NCBI GenBank assembly: GCA_030018745.1
Contig: JASEHB010000013.1
Coordinates: forward strand, 1-14,141
DNA length: 14,141 nucleotides
Direction: 5' to 3'
Origin: Desulfatibacillaceae bacterium
Lineage (GTDB): Bacteria > Desulfobacterota > Desulfobacteria > Desulfobacterales > Desulfatibacillaceae
Positions within the stretch are counted from its first letter, which is position 1. Each line of letters opens with the position of its first letter. The translations under genes and the position numbers were made by a program. A model generated the notes under the pieces. The model was not told the DNA's origin. It saw only the letters and a list, made by a program, of their open reading frames with translations, and made no database searches. This document shows, in pieces, positions 1-6,688 of this stretch.

Positions 1-369
1 AGCCTGCCCCGCCAGGATATGGAAAATGTGCTTGCCGAGGCAATTTTAAGGGAAATCCCCCGTCTTGAGCGATTTCTGCCCACACTGGGAATGCTGGCGG
101 CCATTGCGCCTCTTTTGGGGCTTCTGGGAACAGTCACAGGCATGATCAACACCTTTGAGGTGATAACCTTTGCAGGCACGGGCGACCCGCGCCTCATGTC
201 CGGGGGCATTTCCGAGGCCCTTGTCACAACCATGCTTGGCCTTTCGGTTGCCATTCCGGTCACCGTTGCCCATGTTCTGCTTTCCCGCATGGTGGAGCGC
301 ATTGCAATTCAGATGGAGGAAAAGTCCATGGCCCTTGTCAACGAGCTTGCAGGACAGCGGGAGGCCTAA
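1..369 (+). CDS. MotA/TolQ/ExbB-family proton channel protein, C-terminal part (5' truncated by window)
   Basis: The reading frame is open from base 1, so only the last 122 residues are present and the true start lies upstream. The visible part holds the two conserved membrane segments of the ExbB/TolQ family, with the glycine-rich IAPLLGLLGTVTGMI motif followed by SGGISEALVTTMLGLSVAIP. These form the proton path with ExbD. The stop is immediately followed by the start of a second, complete ExbB. Two ExbB-like genes in a row upstream of exbD and tonB match the Vibrio TonB2-type layout (TtpC, ExbB2, ExbD2, TonB2), in which the first gene encodes a larger protein with an N-terminal coiled-coil extension. 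By that analogy this is probably the tail of a TtpC-like protein. The family assignment is firm; the TtpC role is inference because the N-terminus is not seen. Confidence 0.88.
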   Translation, partial: SLPRQDMENVLAEAILREIPRLERFLPTLGMLAAIAPLLGLLGTVTGMINTFEVITFAGTGDPRLMSGGISEALVTTMLGLSVAIPVTVAHVLLSRMVERIAIQMEEKSMALVNELAGQREA

Positions 370-999
370 ATGGGCGCAGGGTTTTACAGCGCCCTGGCAG
401 GGGCTGTTGAGCATTTTGAAAGCGGCGGGCCGCTCATGTATCCGCTGGCTCTGCTATGTGTGGTGCTGGGCCTGCTCATAACCTACAAGGCACTGTGGTT
501 TTTCCGCATGAACCACAAAGACGAGGGCCGCGCCCAGGCCTGCCTGTGGGTGGAAAGGGGGCAGCCCGATAAGGATGCCAACCCCCACAGCCTGGCAAGC
601 CTGCTGGTAAAGCCCTTTCTGGCCCGCAGAACAGGGGACCCCAAAACTGACAGGGGCATTTTGCAGGAAATAGAGAAAAGCCTTTCAGCAAGGCTTTTTG
701 ATCACCTTGCAGCAATCGGTGTTCTGGCCGGCATTGCGCCGCTTCTTGGCCTGTTGGGAACCGTTCTTGGCATGATGGCGGCCTTTGATGTGCTCATGGC
801 CTTTGGCACAGGCAATGTTGCTGCCATGAGCAAGAGCATTTCGCAAGCTCTTGTAACCACAAAGACAGGGCTTCTTATAGCCATACCGGGCCTTTACGGG
901 AAGGGCTTTCTGGAAAGGCGCGCCCAAAACGCAAGGATGCGCCTTTCGCGCATTGTCATGCACCTTGCTGTTAGGGCCGGGGAGAAAAGCTCATGTTAA
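370..999 (+). CDS. exbB: ExbB-type TonB-system proton channel subunit
   Basis: This 209-residue inner-membrane protein is of normal ExbB length. Membrane segments are visible at about residues 23-40, 113-137 and 158-178. The last two carry the family motif (IAPLLGLLGTVLGMM, then SISQALVTTKTGLLIAIP). With ExbD it would convert proton motive force into movement of TonB, which drives TonB-dependent outer-membrane receptors. The ATG abuts the stop of the preceding ExbB-like gene, and the gene overlaps exbD by 7 bases (ATG inside TCATGTTAA), so translation is probably coupled. The N-terminal cytoplasmic loop contains a short basic/acidic stretch (about residues 48-75), as is usual. TolQ or MotA-like function is possible in principle, but the exbD and tonB neighbours favour ExbB. 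Confidence 0.93.
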   Translation: MGAGFYSALAGAVEHFESGGPLMYPLALLCVVLGLLITYKALWFFRMNHKDEGRAQACLWVERGQPDKDANPHSLASLLVKPFLARRTGDPKTDRGILQEIEKSLSARLFDHLAAIGVLAGIAPLLGLLGTVLGMMAAFDVLMAFGTGNVAAMSKSISQALVTTKTGLLIAIPGLYGKGFLERRAQNARMRLSRIVMHLAVRAGEKSSC

Positions 1000-1415
1000 A
1001 CATTGCCCAAAGCCGCAGGGCCTTGCGCAAAACCGTGGATATAAACATTGCGCCCCTTATTGACATGGTTTTCATTCTGCTCATTTTTTTTCTTGTTACC
1101 ACCAGCTTTGTGCGGGAAACGGGCATTGATGTGAACCGGCCTGTTGCAGGAACGGCCACAAGCCAGGAAAAGGCCACAATCCTTGTGGGCATAACAGCGG
1201 ATAACCGCGTTTTCATGGAAAAAAGACAGATAGACATAAGATCTGTTGGCGTGAACATTGAGCGGGCAATGGCCGAAAACCCCGAAGGCCAGGTGGTTGT
1301 GGTTGCAGATAAAGACAGCAGCACAGGCACGGTGATAGCGGTCATGGACGCGGCCCGCATGGCCGGGGCAAAAAGCGTTTCTCTGGCTGCAAGCCTTGAG
1401 CAGGGGGCTTTTTAG
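993..1415 (+). CDS. exbD: ExbD-type TonB-system subunit
   Basis: This 140-residue protein has the ExbD/TolR architecture. There is a short cytoplasmic N-terminus and one membrane helix at about residues 20-40 with the key aspartate D24 (APLIDMVFILLIFFLVTT), which is the proton-responsive residue of the family. A periplasmic domain with the VVVVADKDSSTGTVIAVMDAAR segment follows. The start codon lies inside the end of exbB and the TAG stop directly abuts the GTG of the next gene, so the four genes form one translationally coupled block. Its role is to couple proton flow through ExbB to TonB. TolR would be the alternative, but the adjacent proline-rich TonB decides for ExbD. Confidence 0.93.
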   Translation: MLNIAQSRRALRKTVDINIAPLIDMVFILLIFFLVTTSFVRETGIDVNRPVAGTATSQEKATILVGITADNRVFMEKRQIDIRSVGVNIERAMAENPEGQVVVVADKDSSTGTVIAVMDAARMAGAKSVSLAASLEQGAF

Positions 1416-2135
1416 GTGTCAGGTGAAGGCAAAATAGGCGCCCTTTTGCCTCCAATAAATTCAAAAGGCGCTTTTGGCCTTTGGATTGCGGCCCTGGCAG
1501 CAGCAGGCATTTTCACCCTTTTTCTTTTCGGGGCGCTGCCTTTTTGGATGTCAAAACCTGTTAGGCCCCGCCTTGTTGAGCCTTATGACCCCATCACCGT
1601 TGTGCGCGTTCAGAGGCCGGATACCCCTGCCCGCCAGCGGGAGCCTTTGCCGCCCAAGCCGGAGGAAAAGCCGCCGGAGCCTTTGAAAAAAGCCGCATTG
1701 CCCCGCCCCGAACTTAACCGGCCCAGGCTGGACTTTGCCGTGAACCCCAGGCTTGCCCCCACAAAGGGGGATTTGTCCCTGCCTTCCTTAACGCAGCTTT
1801 CCCTTTTTGCCCTGCCCCAGGCAGCAGACAGCCCCTTGAAAATGGACTTTTTGCCCGGAGAGCTTGATTTTCCCCTAACAGCCATTCATACGGTGCCGCC
1901 TGTCTATCCATTCAGGGCCAGAAGGCTTGGCATAGAAGGCTGGGTGAGGGTGGAGTTTGTTGTGGATGAAAACGGCGCGGTTCAAAACCCTGTTGTGCTG
2001 GAGGCAAGCCCGGAGGGCATATTTGAAGATGCTGTGCTCCAGAGCGTGAAGCTGTGGCGATTCTCCCCCCCCACCAGGGAGGGCAGGCCCGTGCGCACAA
2101 TATGGGAAAGAAAAATAGAGTTCGCCCTGCAATGA
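1416..2135 (+). CDS. tonB: TonB energy transducer
   Basis: This 239-residue protein starts with GTG directly after the exbD stop. It has a cytoplasmic stub and a single membrane anchor at about residues 19-44. A proline/lysine/glutamate-rich periplasmic spacer follows at about 48-105 (for example EPLPPKPEEKPPEPLKK). A TonB C-terminal domain covers about 160-237, with the YPFRARRLGIEGWVRVEFVV segment and the terminal WRFSPPTREGRPVRTIWE strand. It would span the periplasm and act on the TonB box of outer-membrane receptors, energised by the ExbB/ExbD pair upstream. It is the last gene of the operon seen here. No TonB-dependent receptor and no operonic TPR gene follows on this strand, so the transported substrate cannot be named. 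No clear intrinsic terminator is visible in the 48 bp before the convergent gene. Confidence 0.93.
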   Translation: MSGEGKIGALLPPINSKGAFGLWIAALAAAGIFTLFLFGALPFWMSKPVRPRLVEPYDPITVVRVQRPDTPARQREPLPPKPEEKPPEPLKKAALPRPELNRPRLDFAVNPRLAPTKGDLSLPSLTQLSLFALPQAADSPLKMDFLPGELDFPLTAIHTVPPVYPFRARRLGIEGWVRVEFVVDENGAVQNPVVLEASPEGIFEDAVLQSVKLWRFSPPTREGRPVRTIWERKIEFALQ

Positions 2136-2183
2136 AAAAGGCAAAAGCACCTGCCGGAAAAGTCAAGTTCAGTCAAGGCGCTT

Positions 2184-3059
2184 TCAGGCTTCAAGCAGTT
2201 TTATCAATTCATCGGCGCCAGCCTGGGTAAGGCTGCCCTTTGCCAGAGCCACATCCACGGTGGCCCTGCCAAGGCTTTTGTAAAGGGCCAACAAGTCCGG
2301 GGCTTTTTCCTGCATGTCCGCAATGTGCCTGCGCACGGTTGCAACATCTCCGCGGGCTATGGGGCCGGTCAGGGCATTTGGAATTCCCTGGGTTTTTATG
2401 TTGCCCAAAGTTCCCTGTATCAGGGGAAAAAGGCCAAGCACGGATTCTTGGGCACTTATGCCTGCGGCCTTGTTCAGCCCAAAGGCCATATCCAGCAGGG
2501 TTACAAGGTAATTGGAGGCCACCACTGCCGCAGCATGGTAAAGGGCCTTGGCATCGGCTTTGACCCTTGCGTGATTTGCCCCAAGGTCCGCCACTATGGT
2601 TCTTGCTATATCCAGGGCCGGGGCATCTCCCTCCACGGAAACAAGAATTCCCTCAAAAAGGTTAACGCCGGGCCTTGCTCCGGCAAAGCTCTGCAAGGGG
2701 TGCATGGACCCGGCATAAGCCCCTGCGCTGCGGGCGCTATCAAGAAGTTGGGAGGATGCTGCCCCGGAGCAATGGAGCACCACCGCGCCCTCTTTAAAGC
2801 CCCCGGCAAGGGCAATGGCCTTGCAGACCTCCTCGATGGCGCTATCGCTTGTGGTTAAAAAAACAATGTCAGCGTGTTGAGTTATTTTTGGCAGCGAGGT
2901 GCTTATGTTGTCGGTTTCAAGGATGCTTCCCAGGCGTTTTGCAGATTCTGCGCTCCTGCTGGCAACACCGGCAACAGGATAGCCTTTCTGAAAAAGGAGC
3001 CGTCCCAGGGCTGTGCCTAAAGTCCCGCATCCCACAATGGCAAAGGAGGGCTTGCTCAT
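2184..3059 (-). CDS. Rossmann-fold/DUF2520 NAD(P)-dependent oxidoreductase, ketopantoate-reductase-like
   Basis: This 291-residue protein begins with a dinucleotide-binding beta-alpha-beta motif (FAIVGCGTLGTALG, about residues 6-19). It carries the family blocks HCSGAASSQLL (96-106), SMHPLQSFAG (118-127) and KALYHAAAVVASNYLVTL (171-188). These define the Rossmann-like plus DUF2520 protein family. The ATG has a GGAGG 4-5 bases upstream. It lies 38 bp downstream of fthC on the same strand and is probably co-transcribed. Some members of this fold group have been reported as an alternative ketopantoate reductase (PanG type), but I recall that link only loosely and the substrate is not proven from sequence. 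A general NAD(P)-dependent hydroxyacid dehydrogenase role is the safe statement. Coding extent is firm, function moderate. Confidence 0.85.
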   Translation of the reverse strand: MSKPSFAIVGCGTLGTALGRLLFQKGYPVAGVASRSAESAKRLGSILETDNISTSLPKITQHADIVFLTTSDSAIEEVCKAIALAGGFKEGAVVLHCSGAASSQLLDSARSAGAYAGSMHPLQSFAGARPGVNLFEGILVSVEGDAPALDIARTIVADLGANHARVKADAKALYHAAAVVASNYLVTLLDMAFGLNKAAGISAQESVLGLFPLIQGTLGNIKTQGIPNALTGPIARGDVATVRRHIADMQEKAPDLLALYKSLGRATVDVALAKGSLTQAGADELIKLLEA

Positions 3060-3097
3060 GGGGCCTCCATTAAGCCGCTTAAAAAACGGCTGTTATT

Positions 3098-3685
3098 TTA
3101 AATTTTGTAAATGACCCGGTCTTCGGTGATGAGGATGTCCACAAAGCGGTCGTGGTTCTCCATGGGAACCTGGTTAACGATTTGATGCTCCATTGCCAGG
3201 GCCACCTTGCGCGTTGTGGAGGGCAGCTCTGGAATGAGCCTGTCGTAGCAGCCGGTTCCGTAGCCCAGGCGGCCTCCCCGCTCATCAAACACAAGGCCTG
3301 GGATGATGGCCAGATCCACAAAATCCAGAGGAACAAACTTGCAAGAGCGCGGGTCCGGCTCCTGGCGGCCGGTTACCCCCCGGCGCAGGGAGTTGCCGGG
3401 CTTTTCCAGGCGGAAGCTTAAAAGGTCGAAGGTTTTTGGATGGGTCACGGGCAGAAGAACCACCTTGCCCAAAGAAAAGCATTCTTCAAGTATGCGTCTG
3501 GATTCAGGCTCTGTTGGAAGGCTGGCATATAAAAGTATTGTCTGTGATTCCTGAAAATTGGCAAATTCAAAAAGCCTTTCGGCAATGGCCTGGCTCTTTA
3601 GCTCGTACTGCTCATTGCCCAGAGCCTCGAACCGTTTTTGCGCAGACTGCCTTAACTCGCGCTTTTTAAGATTAACTTCATCCAT
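3098..3685 (-). CDS. fthC: 5-formyltetrahydrofolate cyclo-ligase (methenyl-THF synthetase)
   Basis: This ATP-dependent cytoplasmic enzyme converts 5-formyl-THF to 5,10-methenyl-THF, returning an inhibitory folate to the one-carbon pool. The 195-residue product shows the family pattern: a basic N-terminal helix (NLKKRELRQ), ILLYASLPTEP at about 50-60, and the nucleotide/folate motif LVFDERGGRLGYGTGCYDRL at 131-150. In the last motif the more usual GYGGGYYDR reads GYGTGCYDR. The frame is open upstream to 3763, but I chose the ATG at 3685 because a GGAG lies 7 bases before it and the upstream residues do not resemble the family; an ATG at 3691 is the alternative. Length is typical (180-200). It precedes the DUF2520 gene. 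In many proteobacteria the 6S RNA gene lies immediately upstream of this gene, and a candidate RNA is seen here. Confidence 0.92.
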   Translation of the reverse strand: MDEVNLKKRELRQSAQKRFEALGNEQYELKSQAIAERLFEFANFQESQTILLYASLPTEPESRRILEECFSLGKVVLLPVTHPKTFDLLSFRLEKPGNSLRRGVTGRQEPDPRSCKFVPLDFVDLAIIPGLVFDERGGRLGYGTGCYDRLIPELPSTTRKVALAMEHQIVNQVPMENHDRFVDILITEDRVIYKI

Positions 3686-3776
3686 GGGCATTCTCCGTGC
3701 CGGCCTGCCCTGCGGGCTAGCGCCATTGACTTCCTTTTGGGGGGAAAAGATTCCTGCCGTCAAGGCGGTGTATTTG

Positions 3777-3975
3777 CTTTTTCAAGAAGCTTGAATGAGG
3801 TGTTCCGGGCCAGGCCCGGAGCCTATTTTGGCCCAATTGGGCAAATATTAAACCCGGCTGCAATGGCAAGACACCATAGTTTACGGCAAAAACATCAAGA
3901 GTTCCTGCACCGGCATTTTTTCCTTCCAGAGCAGGCAAAAGGCCCGGCCCTGTTGTGCAACAGCGTTCCAAAAAG
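3777..3975 (-). ncRNA. ssrS: candidate 6S RNA (ssrS) upstream of fthC
   Basis: The minus strand between the promoter at 3982-4010 and fthC has no plausible protein gene but folds as a long rod. GGGCCGGGCC (3950-3941) pairs over 10 bp (one G-U) with GGCCTGGCCC (3816-3807). After a 3x3 internal loop, GCCT pairs with AGGC, and further in CCGG-TGCA pairs with TGCA-G-CCGG with one bulge. Between the stems is a large asymmetric bubble whose 3' side holds a small self-complementary element, GCCCAATTGGGC. The extreme ends can close as CTTTTT/AAAAAG. A length near 190-200 nt, a closing stem, a central bubble, a terminal arm and a position directly before fthC all resemble 6S RNA, which binds sigma-70 RNA polymerase. 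I could not match a primary-sequence consensus. A structured fthC 5' UTR is the main alternative. Confidence 0.42.
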
Positions 3976-3981
3976 AGTAAA

Positions 3982-4010
3982 TTTCTATCACACTTTAAAT
4001 TAAAAGTCAA
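3982..4010 (-). promoter_or_regulatory. sigma-70-type promoter for the candidate RNA / fthC unit
   Basis: On the minus strand TTGACT (4010-4005, 5 of 6 matches) and TAGAAA (3987-3982, 4 of 6) are separated by exactly 17 bases of AT-rich DNA. Initiation would fall near 3975, about 290 bases before the fthC start. This fits a separate RNA or long leader in between. Prediction from sequence only. Confidence 0.55.
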
Positions 4011-4063
4011 TAAATCGTTTGATAACCAATCAATATCATTTGTATTAGCATTTCAGCCCCAAG

Positions 4064-4109
4064 GCGGCCAAATTGCTTTTGACAAGCAAAACTTGCGGCC
4101 AAATTGCTT
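4064..4109. repeat. 15-bp direct repeat flanking a perfect -35 hexamer
   Basis: GCGGCCAAATTGCTT occurs twice, at 4064-4078 and 4095-4109, with a start-to-start distance of 31 bp, close to three helical turns. A perfect TTGACA lies between the copies at 4079-4084 on the plus strand, but no good -10 hexamer follows at 16-18 bp. The repeat sits about 80-125 bp before the membrane/TPR gene and about 90-135 bp upstream of the divergent promoter start. It may bind a regulator at two helically phased sites; a chance local duplication is the alternative. Confidence 0.5.
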
Positions 4110-4189
4110 CAAAGGCCTTTTTACAAAGGCTTTTGGCCAGGGTCATGCCTATTTGAAGGTCGCCTGGCCCTTGCACCGGGGCGCAAAAT

Positions 4190-5308
4190 TTGGTTATGGT
4201 GCCGGGTATGTATGCTTATATGGTTCCATCCCTTGTTGCGGTTGCAGCCCTTTTCGGGCTTTTTTTGCTCACACGCCTGGCCCTTGGCGGAGTGCCTTTG
4301 CTTATCTCCGTGCGGGTGTTCTATGCCATGGCCATGCTTCCTGTGGCAGCAATCACCGCATCGGCCATGTGGAGGCATCTGGCCGGGCCAAGGCTGGTGG
4401 CCCCGGAAAGTTTTTTTGCCTTTGCAGCCCTGGCCTGCGGCGTAGTTCTGGCTGTCATCAGCCGCAGGTCCGGCTCCTATTACATTCTTGGAATCCCTTC
4501 CCAGGACTTTTTTGACTCCCTGCACAAAACCCTCAAGCACAAGGGCCTGTCATACGAGGAGAATCTGCCTGATCTGAAGATAAAGGACGGCCCCCTGCTT
4601 TTTGTTGAGGCCTTTGAGGGCCAGGACACGGGCCACATAGGCGCCCAGGCCGGGCAGGACAAAAAAATTGTAAAGGAAATTGCCCAGGGGATAATAGGCC
4701 GGTTTTCCGTTTCGGGCCAGAAGCCTGGTACTCCGCCCCTGCTGGCTGTGTTTCTTTTTTTGTGCCTGGGGGCGGCCCTTTGGAGCCATATACAGATAAG
4801 CTCTGTAAACAGCGGGTTTTATCTTGACCAGGGTCACAAGCACATACAGGAAGGCCAATATGAAACAGCTTTAAAAGCCTTTGAAATGGCCTGGAAGCAG
4901 GACACCGGAAACCCTGTTGCCCTTATGTGGCAAGGGGTTGCCCTTGCCCACCTTGGGCGTCATGCACTGGCCGAGGCTTCCATGAGAGAGGCCGCAAGGC
5001 TTGACCCAACAGACTGCGAAATAATGACCAACCTGGCCAGGCTCAAGGCAACTGCAAGCGACCAAAAAATTCTGGACGCCCAGGAGGCTCTTGCCCTTAT
5101 GCAAAGGGCTTCCTTTTGCCCGCAGACAGCTTTTTTTCTGGACACAAAGGCAGCGGTTCTTGCCAGGGCAGGAGACTTTGAGCAGGCTGCCAGGGTTCAG
5201 CAGGAGGCTATTGAACTGCTCAAGACCATGAATGCAGGCAAAGAGCTTATGGAGCAGGTGCAGCATCGCCTGTCGCTCTATGAGGCAGGCCTTGCCTGGA
5301 GCCAATAG
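4190..5308 (+). CDS. Membrane protein with C-terminal TPR domain, function unknown
   Basis: I do not recognise a named family. Three hydrophobic segments lie near the N-terminus (about residues 11-30, 38-60 and 72-91). A soluble region of about 90 residues follows (95-180, beginning SYYILGIPSQDFFDSL), then a fourth membrane segment (183-201). The C-terminal domain holds TPR-like repeats (208-241, 242-275 and 316-349), each with the G..A/Y..A...F/A spacing, for example EGQYETALKAFEMAW. TPRs are protein-protein docking modules, so a scaffold or assembly role at the inner membrane is likely. The start is uncertain: TTG at 4190 has GGGG 8 bases upstream, while ATGs at 4196 and 4208 have weaker sites. 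The gene stands alone between a divergent ncRNA/fthC unit and a convergent acyl-CoA dehydrogenase operon, so context gives no function. Confidence 0.8.
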   Translation: MVMVPGMYAYMVPSLVAVAALFGLFLLTRLALGGVPLLISVRVFYAMAMLPVAAITASAMWRHLAGPRLVAPESFFAFAALACGVVLAVISRRSGSYYILGIPSQDFFDSLHKTLKHKGLSYEENLPDLKIKDGPLLFVEAFEGQDTGHIGAQAGQDKKIVKEIAQGIIGRFSVSGQKPGTPPLLAVFLFLCLGAALWSHIQISSVNSGFYLDQGHKHIQEGQYETALKAFEMAWKQDTGNPVALMWQGVALAHLGRHALAEASMREAARLDPTDCEIMTNLARLKATASDQKILDAQEALALMQRASFCPQTAFFLDTKAAVLARAGDFEQAARVQQEAIELLKTMNAGKELMEQVQHRLSLYEAGLAWSQ

Positions 5309-5353
5309 GGTTGGTTGAGGTCTGTGTTTTCCTGCGGCGTTTATGCCTCAATG

Positions 5354-5405
5354 CAAAAAAAACGAAAAAAGCGGGGGAGGGCCTTATGGAAAAGGCTCTC
5401 CCCCG
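5354..5405 (-). terminator. Intrinsic terminator of the acyl-CoA dehydrogenase operon (possibly bidirectional)
   Basis: CGGGGGAGGGCCTT (5372-5385) and AAGGCTCTCCCCCG (5392-5405) form a 14-bp stem with one mismatch and a 6-base loop. Read on the minus strand the hairpin is followed by CTTTTTTCG and eight more T, a classical terminator 37 bp after the dehydrogenase stop. On the plus strand only a short ATTTTT follows at some distance, so it could weakly end the TPR-gene transcript too. Confidence 0.85.
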
Positions 5406-5441
5406 TAACATTTTTCGGGCCGGAATATTTTTCGCCGCCTG

Positions 5442-6635
5442 TTACTGAAGCTGGCTGCGCGACAGCTTGAGCACATTGCGGGCAATGATAAGGTGCTGAA
5501 TCTGGCCTGTGCCTTCAAAGATGTCCAGAATCTTGGAGTCGCGCATCCATTTTTCTGCAAGCTCTTTGGTGGTGATTCCCAGAGGCCCAAGTATCTCCGC
5601 GCATTTCTGGGTGATGAGCGTGCCGCCACGGCCTGCCTTGGCCTTGGACATGGAGGCTTCCAGATTGTTGAAATCGCTGTTGTCAGCCATCCAGGCAGCG
5701 CGCCAGGTCAAAAGGCGCATGGCCTCAAGGGTGGCTTCGGCCATGTAGTAATCCTTCTGGCGGGCAGAGCAGTTGTTGGGGCTTTTTGTGTAGTCAAGCT
5801 TTTCGCCTGCCTGCTCAAGCTTTTCGCGGGTGAGATCCAAAGACGCCCTGGCAACGCCAACAGCCATTGCGGCCACCATGGGGCGGGTGTTGTCAAAGGT
5901 TTTCATCACCCCTTTGAAGCCTTCGGTGGTCTGCTTCACTTCAGGGCTGCCCAGGATGTTTTCCTTGGGTATGCGGCAGTTGTTGAGCACAAAGGTGCCC
6001 GTGTCAGAGGCCCGGATGCCAAGCTTGTGCTCAAGGTGATCCAGGGTGAAGCCAGGGGTGCCCTTTTCCACCACAAAGCTCTTTATTCCAGCCTTGCCTG
6101 CCTCTTTGTCCACCGTGGCCCAGACCACAACGCAGTCGCAGCGGTCCGCGCAGGTTACAAAAATCTTCTCGCCGTTTAAAACCCAGGAGTCCCCATCCAG
6201 ATCCGCTGTGGTTGAAATGGAGCCTGCGTCCGAGCCGGATTCCGCCTCGGTTATGGCCATTGCAGCCCATTTCTTGCCAAAGCGCTCAAGCTGCTCGTCT
6301 GTGGCAACAGCGGCAATGGCTGCGTTTCCAAGGCCTGCATTGGGTATGGAGAGCATAAGCCCGCAGTCGCCCCAGCACATTTCCTCAACTGTCACAACAG
6401 TGCCAAGATTCTGGCCAATCTTGCCAGGGTCTTTGGGCTTGTCCTTTTTTTCGCCGTCCTTTTTCTTCTTGGCCCGGCCCATGACCTGAATGCCGCGGAA
6501 GGCGTCAAGCTCGTTGGGATATGCGTGTTCGGCCTCATCGTATTTCCTGGCAATGGGCCGCAGCATACTTGCCGACACATTGTGCATCCCTTCGCGCACC
6601 TTGATCAGGTCCGGCGGTGGTTCCAAAAATGCCAT
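5442..6635 (-). CDS. Acyl-CoA dehydrogenase family protein, subunit A of a likely heteromeric pair
   Basis: This 397-residue flavoprotein-family member would oxidise an acyl-CoA to the trans-2-enoyl-CoA, passing electrons to ETF. Seen in it are AITEAESGSDAGS (127-139, the flavin/substrate motif), a C-terminal IFEGTGQIQ with the expected catalytic base E374, and TFDNTRPMVAAMAVGVARAS (247-266). Odd points: a lysine-rich insertion at about 55-72 (KKKKDGEKKDKPKD), and absence of the RxQFG segment. The normal GGxGY also reads GPLGI (350-354). These last two normally hold the FAD of the partner subunit. The ATG has AAGGAGG at good spacing. It follows another acyl-CoA dehydrogenase gene after 53 bp. 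That partner has the opposite losses, so I infer a heteromer. Substrate chain type cannot be told. Confidence 0.92.
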   Translation of the reverse strand: MAFLEPPPDLIKVREGMHNVSASMLRPIARKYDEAEHAYPNELDAFRGIQVMGRAKKKKDGEKKDKPKDPGKIGQNLGTVVTVEEMCWGDCGLMLSIPNAGLGNAAIAAVATDEQLERFGKKWAAMAITEAESGSDAGSISTTADLDGDSWVLNGEKIFVTCADRCDCVVVWATVDKEAGKAGIKSFVVEKGTPGFTLDHLEHKLGIRASDTGTFVLNNCRIPKENILGSPEVKQTTEGFKGVMKTFDNTRPMVAAMAVGVARASLDLTREKLEQAGEKLDYTKSPNNCSARQKDYYMAEATLEAMRLLTWRAAWMADNSDFNNLEASMSKAKAGRGGTLITQKCAEILGPLGITTKELAEKWMRDSKILDIFEGTGQIQHLIIARNVLKLSRSQLQ

Positions 6636-6688
6636 GATATGCCTCCTTAAAGATTATTAGCGCCACAGCGCATAAATTTGCCTAAAAA

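Noticed and set aside
3686..3763. Longer N-terminus for the fthC product
   Set aside because: The extra residues are proline/glycine/arginine-rich and unlike the family, and the ATG at 3685 has a GGAG at proper spacing.
3955..4515. 186-codon plus-strand frame overlapping the start of the TPR gene
   Set aside because: No ribosome site or family features; the overlapping frame from 4190 has membrane helices and TPRs.
5493..6179. 228-codon plus-strand frame opposite the dehydrogenase gene
   Set aside because: Fully antisense to a gene with clear acyl-CoA dehydrogenase motifs; the translation has no recognisable family.
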